NCBI GenBank assembly: GCA_028571685.1
Contig: CM053143.1
Coordinates: 53,933,208 to 53,997,207 of the forward strand
Length of the DNA: 64,000 nucleotides
Origin: Heterohyrax brucei
Taxonomy: Eukaryota; Chordata; Mammalia; Hyracoidea; Procaviidae
Reading direction: 5' to 3'
Below are positions 34,476-46,739 of the stretch, piece after piece. How positions within the stretch are numbered: position 1 is the stretch's first letter; every line of letters begins with the position of its first letter. The notes under the pieces were generated by a model. The model was not told the origin of the DNA. It searched no databases and saw nothing but the letters and a program-made list of their open reading frames with translations. A program made the position numbers and the translations under genes.

Positions 34476-35694
34476 CTTTTATAAAGTATCATCTGTGAAG
34501 AGTATCATCCATGGGCAGAGGAGTCCCATTTCTGCAAAGAATATGCATTCCTAGTTGCATAATTCAAGATTTTTTGATGGGAGCACAAGTGACCTCAATC
34601 ATAAGAGCCCATTGATACTGGAGAACAATGGTCACAAAAGTCCTCAGAGGAGATGCAAAAGACCTCCTGTGGAGGACTGCCTGGCACGTGTTACAACCAT
34701 GCAGTGACTACCCTGGTGCCTATGTCTGTCAGTGCACAAGAGAAATAATGCCTGCAACTTCCAGATTCAAGTATTGTAATTCCTGTGACAGTACTAATCT
34801 GAAGGAAGCAACATTGTTTTAGATGATTTTTTCTGATGCCAATCAAAATTTGAACCATTTAAATCCCATTGCTCTGACTTCCCTCTTTACCAAAACTTCT
34901 GATGCTATTTGATTAATGTATCACATAGAAGACCACAAACTCTATTTAGCAAAAACAACAAAAGAGTCCAAGTAAAATAAGCAAAATCTCATTATCACAG
35001 ATAATAAAAGATGGAAATGGAGCAATTTTCAGAGTTAGTTTATCCACTGGCTCAATAACGTCATCAAGAGCCTAGGTTCTACCAATTAGTTCCTCTTCTC
35101 TTCTTGCCTTTATTCTCATGCTTATAGAATAGTTGTAGCATTCCAAGTCTCACTTACTACCACAAGAGAATCCTTGTGTAATTTCTTAAGAAGTTTATTA
35201 ACAACTGACTTTCTAGCTGTCATTTGTCACAATTGTGTCAGAGACCCAATCCTAAATCCATTACTGGGAAGGCTGAGAAGAGCAGTGGACTCACTAGCTC
35301 TGAATAAACACAATTCAAAATCATTCTCTGAACTGTGATGGGGTAGAAAGGGGTTGCAAATATAAAGCAATTTGAAGGGCTTCTGTTAGAAAGGAGGAAA
35401 GGGAAGAGAGCTAATAGCATCTGGTACAAATTCCCTTAGTGATTTTTTCACTTGAAGAAAATTGAAGAGAGGAAAACAGAATTTATGTACCCAAAAAGGC
35501 TTGCTTGTTGATGTAATTTAGAGTGTGTATCTTAGATTATATGTCTTGTAAGCCTTATTAATGTGAGTCCACAAAAGAAAAAAATGCATTATTGGTATAG
35601 CACCAAGCGTTTGCCTTGTGATTCTATGAAGAGGAGACAACCACATTTCACGATTTCTTCAATGTGTCAGCTCGACTAGGGTAGTCATTTAAAA
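34476..35694. other. Unassigned 1.2 kb
   Basis: No recognised element. Frames at 34628-34822 (+) and 35429-35238 (-) have no supporting motif. Confidence 0.4.
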
Positions 35695-35792
35695 AAATAC
35701 TGTCAAGTAGATTCGGACACATAGCAACACTATGAGACAGAGTAGAACATCTCCACATGGTTTTCAAGGCTGTAATTTTATTTTTTTCTATT
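35695..35792 (-). mobile_element. AfroSINE tail half
   Basis: TGTCAAGTAGATTCGGACACATAGCAAC and GACAGAGTAGAACATCTCCACATGG: the inverted 3' half only, 5' truncated. Confidence 0.8.
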
Positions 35793-35801
35793 ACCATAAC
35801 A

Positions 35802-35962
35802 GGAAACCCTGGTGGCATGGTGGTTAAGAGCTATAGCTGCTAACCTAAGGCTTGATGGTTCAAATCTTTTAGGTATTCCTTGAAAACTCTTTGGGGCAGC
35901 TCTGCTCTGTCCTGTAGGGTTGCCTACAAGTTGGAATTGATGATAGGGCTTGGTTATGATAA
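35802..35962 (+). mobile_element. AfroSINE, near complete
   Basis: GGAAACCCTGGTGGCATGGTGGTTAAGAGC head with A box, GGTTCAAATC B box, and tail CAAGTTGGAATTGATGATAGGG. Opposite to the SINE half only 10 bases upstream. Confidence 0.9.
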
Positions 35963-36009
35963 TGTCTTCAACCATATGACTTTTATCATTTATTTTTGTA
36001 ATGCTCCTT

Positions 36010-36557
36010 TTTAAAAACATTTATTTGTGCTTGAAGTGAAAGATTACAATCTGAGTCAGTCTGTCACACAGAGGCGTACACACGCACTGCTCTGCTACTC
36101 TAGCTGTTTTACCCATTCAACAATATCACCCTCTTCCTCTCCATCTTGTACTTCCTGTGTCCGTTCAGCCAGCTCCTGTCCCTCTCCACCCTCTCAACTC
36201 ACTTCTGGAGAGGAGCTGCTTGGTTAATTTCAAATAGTTAGAAGCACACCCTTCTCCAGTATTTTATGTTTTACAGTCCAGCCCAATCATTCTCTGAAGT
36301 ATTAACTTCGTGAATAGTTTCATTTCAGAGCAAACAGAGGAGTCATGTCTTCTGGTGACATTCCAGTCTGTAGGATCATCAATTTTGAACTTTTTAATAC
36401 AGTTCAAATTCTGCACACCCATTTTCCTCCTGCCAATTCTTTTCTGATCTTCCTTAGTGGTCCCAGTGGTATTTTTGTGAATTCCTTAGAGTTTTCCATG
36501 TATAAGATCATATTATCTACAAGTGGGAATACTTCTCCTTCCTCTTTTATAAATTAG
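36010..36557 (-). mobile_element. L1 3'UTR joined to ORF2 fragment
   Basis: Antisense L1 3'UTR (GCTTGAAGTGAAAGATTACAATCTGAGTCAGTCTGTCACA, CTCTCCACCCTCTC, TTCTGGAGAGGAG), then near 36470 antisense ORF2 (CATGTATAAGATCATATTATCTACAAG). Sequence in between is poorly conserved or deleted. Confidence 0.75.
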
Positions 36558-36715
36558 GAGGATACTCTGGTGGTATAGTGCTATGTCTACTAGCCAAGAG
36601 GTTCACATTTGGAATCTGCCAGGTGCTTTTTGGAAATTCTAGAGAGCCAGTCTACTTTGTCCTATAGCGTCAATATGAGTCCAGATCAATTTGACAGTGG
36701 ATTAGGGATTTTTGT
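36558..36715 (+). mobile_element. AfroSINE, short form, in L1
   Basis: GGAGGATACTCTGGTGGTATAGTG head and tail ATATGAGTCCAGATCAATTTGACAGTGG. It splits antisense L1 ORF2. Confidence 0.88.
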
Positions 36716-36722
36716 TTCCCAT

Positions 36723-37106
36723 TTTGAAGCCCTTTATTTCTCTTTCTTGCCTGATTGCTCTAGTTTGAACGTCATGTACAATGTTGTATAAAAATGATGA
36801 CAAAACAAACCCTTATTTGGTTTCTGTTCTGAAAGAGAATGTGTTCAGACTGTCTCCATTTTGAATGATATTGGCTGTTGACTTTGCACAAAAGTCCTTA
36901 ATTATGTTGTGTTTTATTATAAAAGTCCTTTATTATGTTGAGGAATTATGCTTCTATTCTTATTTTTATGAGAGATTTTAACATTTATGGATGTGGACCT
37001 TGTCAGATGCCTTTTCGTTCTTGTCTTTTATTTATAAGGTCAGTTGCACTGATTTTTTTCTTATATTGAGCCATCCTTCAGTCCCCCATATGAAACCCAC
37101 TTGTTG
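36723..37106 (-). mobile_element. L1 ORF2 RT-region fragment
   Basis: Antisense ORF2 just downstream of and including the region around the RT active site: CTGATTGCTCTAGTTTGAACGTCATGTACAATG, GTGTTCAGACTGTCTCCATTTTGAATGATATTGGC, CATCCTTCAGTCCCCCATATGAAACCCACTTG. An internal 40-base duplication (AAGTCCTTAATTATGTTG / AAGTCCTTTATTATGTTG) is visible at 36892-36942. Confidence 0.82.
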
Positions 37107-40100
37107 TTTTTGTTGTTGTCAGGCGCCATTAAGTCAGTTCTGACTCATAGCGACCTTACACACAACAAAAGGAAACCCTGATTGGTCCTACGCCATGCCC
37201 ACAGTTGTTTTTATGCTTAAGCTCATTGTTGCAGCCACTGTGTCAATCTGTCTTAGTAAGGGTCTTCCTCTTCTTTGCTTACCTCTGTTTCACCAAGCAT
37301 GATGTTGCTCTCCAGGGGCTGAACCCTCCTGACATTTCAAAAGTTTGTAAGGCACAGTCTTGCCATCTTTCTTCCAAAGAGCACTCTGGCTGTACTTCTT
37401 ATAGAATAGATCTGTTTGTGCTTTTGGTAGTCTGTAGTACATTCAGTATTCTCCAGCATCACAATTTAAAAGCAGTAGTTTGCCTTTTACCTTCTTTATT
37501 GCTTGTCCAGGGTTTGAAAGTGTCTGATGTAATTAAAAATACCATGGCTTGGATCAGGCACACTTTAGTCTTCAAGGTGACATCTTTTCAACAGTGTAAA
37601 GAAATTGTATGCAGCCGATTTTCTCAGTGCAATGAGCCTTTTGGTTTCTTTACTGCTACTCCCATGAACACTGATTGTGGACTCAAGTAAAATGAAATCC
37701 TTGACAACCTCAATCCTTCCGCCACTTATCATGATGTTGCTTACTGGTCCACTTGTGAGAATTATTGTTTTCTTGATACTGAGGAGCAATTTATACTGAA
37801 GGTTGTGGTCTTGATCTTCATCAATAAATATTTTAAATCCACTTCACTTTCAGCAAGTTAAGTTGCTTCATCTGCATAACGCAGGTCATTGATGAGTCTT
37901 CCTCCAATCCTGATGCCTCACTATTCATATAATCCAGTTTCTCAGATTATTTGCTTGTCATACATATTGAAAATATGTGGTGATAAGATACAACCCTGAT
38001 GCACAGCTTTTCTGCCTTTAAACCGAACAGTGTCCCCTTGTTCTGTTCATACAACTGCCTTTTGATCCATGTACAGATTCCTCAGCAGTACAATTATGTG
38101 TTCTGGAATGCCCTTTCTCTGCAATGTTATCTGTAATTTCTTATGAACCACACAGTCAAATGTCTTTTCATAGTAAAAAAATCACAGGTAAACATATTTC
38201 TTGTATTATTTAATTTCAGCCAAGATACATCTGACATCAGCAGTGATACCCCTGGTTCCAAGTCCTTTTCTGAATCCTGCTTGAATTTATAGCAGTTCTC
38301 AGTCAATGCCCTGTTGCATTTGCTTTTGAATAAATTTTAAGAAAATTTTACATCATGTGATATTAATGATATTTTCCAGTAATTACTATATTCAATATTA
38401 ATGATATTTTTCCAGTAATTACTATATTCAATATTAATGATATTTTTCCAGTAATTACTATATTCAGTTGGATGACCCTTCTTGGGAATAAGTAGCACTA
38501 TGGATCTCTTCCAATCAGCTGACCAGGTAGCCTTCTTCCAAATTTTGTAGCATAGGTGAGTGAGCACTTCAAGCTTTGCATACATTTGTTGAAACACCTG
38601 AATCGATTATTCCATCAATTCCTAGAGCCTCATTTTTCACCAGTTACTTCAATATAGCTTCATCTTCTTCCTTCAGTACCAACAGTGCTTGACACATGCT
38701 ACCTCTTGAAATGTTTCAATGTCGACCATTCTTTCTGGTCTAATGACTGTATTACTTCCACCAAATTTGATGTTTCTTAAGTTGTTTAATATTTTCCCTG
38801 GAAGATCCTTCACTATTGCAACTTGAGGCTTGCATTTTTCCTTCAGTTTTTTCAGCATGAGAAATACAGAGTATGTTCTTTCCTTCTGGTTTCCTATCTC
38901 CAGGTATTTCACATTTCATTATAATACTTTACTTTGTACTCTTGAGCTACCCTTTGAAATCTTCAGTTCCTTTACTTCATCATTTCTTCCGTTTGCTTTG
39001 CCTACTCAATATTCAAGAGCTAGTTTAAGAGTCTCTTCTGACCTCCTATTTGTTTTTTTTCTTTCTTTCATGTCTTTTTAATGACTTCTTTCTTCATGTA
39101 TGATATCTTTGATATCATTCCAAATTTGTTCAGTCTTTAGTCTTTATATTTCAATGCATCAAATCTATTATTGAGATGGTAGCTAAGTTCAGGTGGGTAA
39201 TACTCAGTGTTATACTTAGCTCTCCTCAACTTGTTCTAATTTTCTTCAGTTTCAGTTTGAACTTGCATATGAACAGTTGGTGTCCTGTATCCCAGTCAGC
39301 ACCTGGTCTTGTTCTGAAGGATCACATTAAGCTTTTCAACCATCTCATTCCACAGCGGATTTGATTCATGTATATCCTATCTGGTGAAGTCCATGTGTAC
39401 AGACATCATTTATGTTGGTGAAAAAATTATTAGTAATGAAGAAATCATTTGTATTCCAAAATTCTATCATTTTATGTCCAACCTCGTTTCTATCACCAAG
39501 GCTGTATTTTCCAACTACCAAACCTTCTTTTTTTGTTTCTAACCTTTGTTTCCAATCACCAGAAATTACCAAAGACTCTTGATTGCATGTTCAATCAATT
39601 TTGGACTGCAGACACTGGTAAAAATTTTCAGTTTCATCATCTTTGGCCTTAGTGTTTGGTGAGTGAATTTGAGTAATAGTTGTATTAACAGGCTTTCCTT
39701 GTAAGTGTATGGATATCATTGTATCACTGAAAGCATACTTCTGGACAGATCTTGAACTGTTCTTTTTGATGATGAATGCAGCATCATTCCTTTTCAATTT
39801 TTTCCCCCAACATAGTAGGCCATATTAACTGTACAATTCAAAATGGCCAATACCGGTTCATTTCAGCTCACTCATATGTTCTACTTTGTTTTTGATAATT
39901 TCCAATTCTCCTAGATTAATATTTCATTCTTTCTGTGTTCTGATTATTAATGAATGTTTACAGCTATTTTATTTCATTTTGAGTCATGCCACGTCAGCAA
40001 ACGAAGGTTCTGAAAGTATAACTCCATCCATATTATTAAAGTTGACTCTACTTTGAGGAGGTAGCTCTGTCCTAGTCATCTTTTGAGTGTGTTACAACCT

Positions 40101-40127
40101 GGGGGACTCATTTTGCAGCACTATATC
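37107..40127 (-). pseudogene. RTE LINE, nearly complete, dead ORF
   Basis: This is the longest RTE copy, about 3 kb. It starts with the inverted terminal repeat TTGTTGTTTTTGTTGTTGTCAGG and tail core TAAGTCAGTTCTGACTCATAGC, passes the C-terminal region, RT (motif at 37868-37882, reading YADE followed by a stop in place of YADD), linker and endonuclease (GDW..TK around 39560-39545), and ends in the 5' coding start at about 40127. Surviving open pieces include 38912-38673 and 39572-39366. The long plus-strand frame 37205-37690 is antisense to it and not a gene. A triple internal repeat lies at 38361-38466. It abuts a plus-strand RTE head to head. Confidence 0.92.
38361..38466. repeat. Three tandem 35-36 bp units inside RTE RT
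   Basis: Units starting TATTAATGATATT at 38361, 38396 and 38432, nearly identical. On the coding (minus) strand each adds 12 residues (EYSNYWKNIINI), in frame, at the place of the single NYR-type RT motif in other copies. Confidence 0.95.
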
Positions 40128-40128
40128 T

Positions 40129-41175
40129 AAAAAGTGCAAGTTCAGTTTAAAACTGAAGAAAATTAGAACAAGCCCAAGGGAGCCAATATACAATCTTGAC
40201 TGTGTCCCACGGAGTTTAGAGACAATCTAAGAACAGATTTGCTCTGTTGAACACTTATTACTTAAGAACAGATGAATTATGGAATGACATCAAAGATATC
40301 ACTTATGAAGAAAGCAGCAGATCATTTAAAAGACAGGAAAAAAAGACCAAATAGGATGTCAGAAGAGACTGAAACTTGCTCTCAAACATCAAGTAGTTAA
40401 AGCAAAAGGAAGGAATGACGAAGTAAAGGAACTGAACAGAAGATTTCAAAAAGCAGCTTGAGAAGACAAAATATAAAGTATTGTAATGACATGTGCAAAG
40501 AGCTGGAAATAGAAAATCAAAAGAGAAGAGCACACTCTGTGTTTCTAAAGCTGAAAGAACAGAAGAAGAAATTAAGCAGTAGTGAAGGACTCTACAAGAA
40601 AAATACTAAAAAAACTCAGGAGCATCAAAAGAAGATGGAAAAAATACACAGTCATTATACTAGGAAGAACTGGTCGATGTTCTACCATTCTAAGAGGTAG
40701 CATACGACTGGGAACTGGTGGTAGTGAAGGAAGAAGTTGAAGATCCATTGAAGACATTGGCAAAGACCAAGTCTCCAGGAAATGATGGAGTATCATATGA
40801 CATATTTCAACAAATAGGTGCAGCACTGGAAGTGCTCACTTATCTACCTCAAGAAAGGAGGACAGCTACCTGGCCAACTGACTGGAAGGGATGCATATTT
40901 ATGTCCATTACCAAGAAAGGTGGTCTAACTGACTGTGGAAATTACTGAACAATATTACTAACATCACATGCAAGTAAAGTGTTTTTAAATAACTACAACT
41001 GTGTATTGACTGGGAACTGCCAGAAATTCAAGCCAGATTCAGAGGACAATGTGGAACCAAGAGTGTCACTGCTGATTTTAGATGGATCTTGGCTGAAAAC
41101 AGACACCAGAAAGATTTTTATGTTTTCATTGACTGTACAAAGGCATTCAGTGGTGTGAATCATAAGAAATTACAG
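40129..41175 (+). mobile_element. RTE LINE, plus copy, first segment
   Basis: Starts at the end of the endonuclease region (GTGCAAGTTCAGTTTAAAACTGAAGAAAATTAGAACAAGCC), then the linker and first half of RT. Open pieces 40458-40700 and 40718-40948 hold recognisable linker (EIENQKRRAHSVFLKLKE) and RT segments. Interrupted by L1 at about 41175 with AGAAATTACAG at 41165-41175 as probable target site. Confidence 0.9.
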
Positions 41176-42750
41176 AATTCTTTCAGTCTTTCACCATTCA
41201 GGATGATGAAGGCAGTTGTCTTATGTAGATGCTACTGATTGTGTTGGGAAATTTCCCCTCTATTTCTGTTTTTTTGGAGAGTTTTAAACACGTCTGGGCA
41301 TTGAAATTTGTCAAATGTCTTTTCTACATCAATTGACAAAATCAGGTGATTCTTGTCTTCCGTGTTATTAATGTGGTTGATTACATTAATTGTTTTTCTG
41401 ATGTTGAACGAGTCTTGCATCCCTGGAATGAAACCAACTTGATCATGATGAATTATTTTTTTTATATGCTGTTGAATTCTGTTGGCTGGAATTTTGTTGA
41501 AGATTTTTGCATCTAGGTTCATGAGTGATACAGGTCTGTAATCTTTTGTTTGTTTGTTTTTGGTGGGATCTTCCTTGGCTTTGGTATCAGGGTTATGCTG
41601 GCTTCATAGAATGAATTTGGGAGTTTTTCATCCCTTTCTATGGTGTGAAATAACCTCAAAAGTATCAGAGTTAACTCTTCTCTAAAAGTTTGGGAGGATT
41701 CTCTGGTGAAGTCATCTGAGCCAGGACTTTTTCTGGTTGGTAGATTTTTGATGGCTTTTTCAATCTCTTCCTTTATGATAGATTTATTAAGTCAATCTAC
41801 TTGTGATAAGCTTGGTGAGTGATATGAATCTAGAAATTTGTCCATTTCCTTTAGGTTTTCAAAGCTGTTATAGTACAGCCTTTCATAGTATTCTGTTATG
41901 ATATTTTTTATTTCAGCTGGGTCTGTTGTAACATCTCCTGTCTCATTTCTTAATTGGGTTGTTTGTATCTTCTGCTGTTTTTCTTTTGTAAGTTTAGCCA
42001 GTGGTTTACCAATTTTGTTGATCTTTTCAAAGAACCAACTTTTGGTTTTGTTAATTTTTGTATTGTTTTTCTACTCTCTAATTCATTTAGTTCTGCTCTA
42101 ATCCTTATAATCCGTTTTCTTCTGGCACCTGAGGGGTTCTTCTCTTGCTCTCTTTTTACTTGTTCAAGCTGTAAAGTTAATTCTTTAATTAGGGCCCTTT
42201 CTTCTTTCTGGATATGTGCAGTTACAGAGATAAACTGACCTCTGAGACCTGCTTTTGCTTTATCACATAGATTCTGGTAGGATGTGTTTTCATTCTGATT
42301 TGGTTTCATAAATGTATTTATTTTGTCCTTGATTTCTTCTATATAACTCAAGGCTTTTTTGAGCTAAGTGTTGTACAGTTTCCTTAAGTTTGAATTTCTA
42401 CCTGTGAATTTTCATTTATTGATTTCAGCTTTTATAGCTCTATGGTCCCGCAAGATACTTTGCAGTAAATCAGTTTTTGGATTTTATAAAAAAAATGTTT
42501 TATTACCTAATACATGGGCTTTTCTGGAGAATGTTCCACGTGCATTGGAGAAGAAGGTGTACTTAGCTGTTGATTGTGGAAATGATCTGTACATGTGAAT
42601 AAGGTCAAGTTGGTTGATTGCTGCAATAAGATCTTCTGCATCTTTACTGAGCTTTTTTATACATGATCTATCCATAACTGAAAGCAGAGTGTTGAAGTCT
42701 CCAACTATCTTTGTGGAATGATCTACCTTGTTTTTCAGCATTGGAAGTAT
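41176..42750 (-). pseudogene. Inverted 5' part of L1 (ORF2 endonuclease to RT)
   Basis: Antisense ORF2 pieces follow in order: endonuclease ([13 protein letters not shown] in 42771-42484), the linker (42351-41950, with NENTSYQNLCDKAKAGLRGQ), and RT palm (41522-41232, with [12 protein letters not shown] and [10 protein letters not shown]; the normal motif is DAEKAFD). It ends just before the FADD motif. It belongs to the same insertion as the next feature, but is inverted with respect to it. The plus-strand frames at 41898-42238 are shadows. Confidence 0.9.
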
Positions 42751-44746
42751 TTGGATTCCCACTCTCACCACTTTTCTTCAACATTGTGCTAGAAGTTCTA
42801 GCCAGGGCAATTAGACAAGACAAAGAAATAAAGGGCATTCGTATCAGCAATGGAGAAGTAAAACTCTCCCTATTTGCAGATATGTTTGTTTATACAGAGA
42901 ATCCAAAGGAATCCATGAGTAAACTGTTGGAACTAATAGAGGAGTTTAGCAAAGTAGTGGGATACAAGATAAACATAAGTAAATCAGTAGGATTCCTTTA
43001 TACCAACAGTGAGATTATTAAAGAAGAAATCACCAAATCAATTCTATTTACTATAGCCCCCAAGAAGATAAAATACCTAGGAATAAATCTACCTGGAGAA
43101 AGAAGAAATCCTTACAAAGAGAACTGTAAGACCTTACTACAAGAAGCTGAGAGACTTACATAAATGGAGTAATCTACCCTGCCCATGGATAGGAAGACTC
43201 AACATTATGAAAATGTCTGTTTTACCCAAAGCAATCTACTTACATAATGGAATCCCAATACAAATTCCAGGGACATTTTTTAATGAGATGGAGAAACAAA
43301 TTATCAGCTTTATTTGGAAAAAGAAGGAACCTCAGATAAGTAAAGCACTACTGAAGAAGAACAACACACTGGGAGGCCTCTCACTATCTGATTTTAGAAC
43401 CTATTACACTGCCACAGTAGTTAAAACAGCCTGATACTAGGACAAAAAGAAACATATAGACCAATGGAGTAGAGTTGAAACCCAGAGATGCCACTATCCT
43501 CCTATGAACAGCTAATATTTGACAAAGACCCCAAGATTTTAAACTGGGTGAGAATGTTCTCTTTAACAAATGGTGCTGGCAAAATTGGGTATCTATCTGC
43601 AAAAAACTGAAACAAAACCCATATCTCCCACTTCACACAAAAATCAACTCAAAGTGGATAAAAGACCTAAATATAAAATCTAAAATGATAAAATTTATTC
43701 AAGGTAAAATAGGATCAACAATGGAAGTTTTAATACTCAATGTAGATAGACTTCAAAATCTGACAAAGCACAATCAACAGAAGAGAAAATAGATAAATGG
43801 GACCTACTGAGAATCAACCACTTTTGCTCATCCAAAGACTTCATCAAAAGAATTAAAGAACCACATACAGAATGGGAAAAAATATTTGGCAACTATATGT
43901 CAGACTGACATCTGATCTCCATAATCTATAAGGTATTACAAAATATCAGCAAGAAAAGGATAAATAATCCAATTAAGTGATGGGCAAAGGAGATAGACAG
44001 ATATTTCTCTAAAGAGGATATCCAGGCAGCTGAAAGACACCTGCAGGATTGCTCATGATCATTAGTTATGAAATAAATTCAAATCAAAACTACCATGAGA
44101 TACCATCTCACCCCAGCAAAGTTGGCCATGATCCAAAAATCACAAAACAGCAAATGTTGGAGAAGCTGTGGAGAATTTGGAACTCTCCTACACTGGTGGT
44201 GGGATTGCAAAATGGTACAACCTCTTTGGAAAACAATCTGGCACTTCCTTCATAAGCTTGAAATAGATATACCATTTGATCCAGTAATTCAACTGCTTGG
44301 AATTTATCCTTCAGAAACAAAAATTGTCACATAAACAGACACGTGTACATGAATGTTTGTTGTAGCACAGTCCACAATAGCAAAAAGTCAGAATCAACTC
44401 CGATGTCCATCAACAGATGAATGCATAAGCAAACTATGATACATATACTCAAAGGAACACTATGCTATGATAAGAAACAATGACAGTGTTAGAACACACC
44501 TCATAACATGGTCTCATTTGGAAGAGATCATGCTAAGTGAACACAATCAGTGTCAAAAGGACAAATTTTATATGAGACCTCTGTTACAAGGACTTAACAA
44601 GAAAATTATCCAAATAAGAAAATGACTGTGTTGGCTACATGCCAGGGGGATGGGAGGGCTGAGAGTTTATCATAGATGATACAAGTGATAGATGTTAGAA
44701 ATTTTATTCTTTTACCTTAATTAATAAAAAATAAAATAAAATAAAA
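42751..44746 (+). pseudogene. 3' part of the same L1 (RT active site to polyA)
   Basis: Starts at the [16 protein letters not shown] segment immediately after the point where the inverted part stops. The RT active site at 42873-42884 reads FADM in place of FADD, so the second aspartate is lost. The thumb and C-terminal region follow (42711-43163, 43207-43434), and the Cys-rich end [18 protein letters not shown] (C-x3-C-x7-H-x4-C) survives at 44155-44208. Frameshifts and stops separate these pieces. The element ends in an A-rich tail at 44721-44746. ATAAATTATGG at 44747-44757 matches the 5' flank AGAAATTACAG in 8 of 11 positions. Confidence 0.92.
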
Positions 44747-46320
44747 ATAAATTATGGGTGAAGTTGTGAAGAATGGAGATTCCAGAACACTTAGTTGTGC
44801 TCATGAAGAATCTGTATATTGATGGAAAGGCAGTCAAGCAAACAGGACAAGGAAATACTGCATGGTGTAAATTCAGGAAAGGTGTCAGAGTTGTATCCTT
44901 TCACCATACCTTTTCATCTGTATGTTGAGTAGGGGGTCAGGATGGGACGAAGACTCGTTAACAACCTGCATTAAGCAGATGACATAAACTTGGTTCCTGG
45001 AAATGAAGAGGATTTGAAACATTGATGAAGATCAGAGACCACAGCCTTCAGTACAGATTGCACCTCGACATCAAGAATGCAAAAACCCTCAAAATTGGAA
45101 CAGTAAGCAATATTTTTATAAATGGAGAAGAGGTTGAGGTTGCCAAGGATCTCAGGCTCTACAACCAGTGTCCAAGGAAACAGCAGTCAAGAAATCGAAA
45201 GACATATGTCATGGGATAAAGACAACCCAGAAGATAGAGAGATCCACATGAGCAGGTGCCTACATTGACTTGGGACTGGAAGAACCTGGATGGTGCCCGA
45301 TCACCCCGCGGTAGTGTCCATGGAGCTCACTAAGTTGAGTCTCACTGGCAACACAAGAATAAAAAGCAGTGCACCCTGAGATCTCCACTAAAAGACCGCA
45401 AATGATGGTCCAGTGGCTTCAGAGTTCCCCTGGGAGCATAGCCCCTGGCCCTGATGCTGCCCTTGCCCATAAATCATAATGAAGTTCCACTTTTCGGACA
45501 CGAATAATTGGACTTGGCAACGCAGAGTGACCATATATTGGATGCACTTTACGGTTCTATGCATTTATAGGACATTACCCTATCAATCTCTGGCTGGAGG
45601 AAGGAGAGTGGGTGAAGAGGAGGGGAAACAAGACTGTTGGGAGGATGAGACATATATGGAGCAGAGAGGAATAGTGTGCTGTCACTGGGCAGGAAGAGCC
45701 GTGGAAGCTGCATATAGGTGGGCATGTAAATTTATATGGGAATGTACATTTTCACTCAGTCATAAAAAAAAGAAAAAGACATACTGCATTGGGAATATAT
45801 GCCACAAAGGACCTCTTTAAAGTATTAACAAGTAGAGATGTCACCTTGACAACTAGGGTGCCCTGACTCAAGTCATGGTATTTTCAATTGCATTAGGTGC
45901 ATGTGAAAGCTGGACAATGAATGATGAAGACAGAAGAAGAACTCATGCCTTTGAACCGTGGTATTAGAGAAGAATATTGAATATACCATCGGCTGCCAAC
46001 AGAAAAAATAGATCTCTTCTAGAAGAAGTACAACCAGAGTGCTCCTTAGAAACAAAGATGGTGAGACTGAATCTTACATACTTTGGTCATGTTTTCAGGA
46101 GGAATCAGACCCTGTAGAAGGATGTCAGGCTTGGTAGAGTATAGAGTCAGATAAAAAGAGGAAGACCCTCGATGAGATGGATTGATACAGCGTCTGCAAC
46201 AATGGGCTTAAGCATGAAAACAATTGTGGGCAGGGCACAAGAACAGGCAGTGTTCCCTTCTGTTGTTCATGGGGTTGCTACTAGTCAAACCGACATGATG
46301 GCAGCTAACAACAACAAAAC
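44747..46320 (+). mobile_element. RTE LINE, plus copy, second segment and 3' end
   Basis: Resumes the RTE at the exact consensus position left at 41175 (AAATTATGG..GAAGAATGGAGATTCCAG). The RT motif near 44970-44990 reads ADD after a stop. A further L1 3'UTR piece is embedded at about 45230-45770. The end is CATGATGGCAGCTAACAACAACAAAACAACA. Confidence 0.88.
45230..45775 (+). mobile_element. L1 3'UTR inserted in the RTE
   Basis: GAACCTGGATGGTGCCCG, CTCCACTAAAAGACCGCAAATGATGG, GGACATTACCCTATCAATCTCTGGC and terminal CATGTAAATTTATATGGG..TCACTCAGTCATAAAAAAAAG. RTE sequence continues on both sides (AAAGACATATGTCATGGG at 45198 and AAAGACATACTGCATTGGG at 45776), so AAAGACATA is a likely target-site duplication. 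Confidence 0.82.
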
Positions 46321-46455
46321 AACATTTATCACAAAGGCTGGAACATGAAATTCTGATGCCTAAAACAGTATGTATTATATACAATATGTACTGTTCATAC
46401 TTCTCAGGCTTTGCTCCACTTGTTCCAGTGTTCTGATGCTGAGATTCTTTTCAAA
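46321..46455. other. Unassigned
   Basis: Short spacer, nothing recognised. Confidence 0.4.
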
Positions 46456-46618
46456 AGTAGACTGCTGGTTCCTTCTTCCTAGTCTGTCTTAGTCTAGAAG
46501 CTCAGATGAAACCTGTCTACCATGGGTGACCCTGCTGATATCTGAATGTTGGTGGCATAGGTTCCAGCATCACAGCAACACACAAGCTCCCACACTATGA
46601 CAAACTGATGGACAAGTG
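46456..46618 (-). mobile_element. RTE LINE 5' end fragment
   Basis: Antisense 5'UTR: TTCTTCCTAGTCTGTCTTAGTCTAGAAGCTCAGATG, CCATGGGTGACCCTGCTGATATC and the 5' terminus CACACTATGACAAACTGATGGACAAG. Only the 5' 160 bases are present. Confidence 0.85.
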
Positions 46619-46739
46619 GAGAAGCTAAAGAAAGTGCTTTAAATTTCCCAGTCTGATCAGGGTTTGGGTTAGTGATTTGAATCTATCCTTCTGAAGGCAA
46701 TTGAGAGCTGGTGAAGAAGGACAGTATAAACTCAACAAC

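Noticed and set aside
37205-37690. 161-codon plus-strand open frame
   Set aside because: It is antisense to the 3' region of the minus-strand RTE copy. The same antisense pattern appears in other RTE copies, so it is a shadow.
38361-38466. Regularly spaced repeats as a CRISPR-like array
   Set aside because: Units are directly abutting without spacers, only three copies, inside a LINE coding region of a mammalian genome.
41954-42238. Hydrophobic plus-strand frames resembling membrane proteins
   Set aside because: They are the antisense of L1 ORF2. T-rich antisense strands encode many Phe and Leu.
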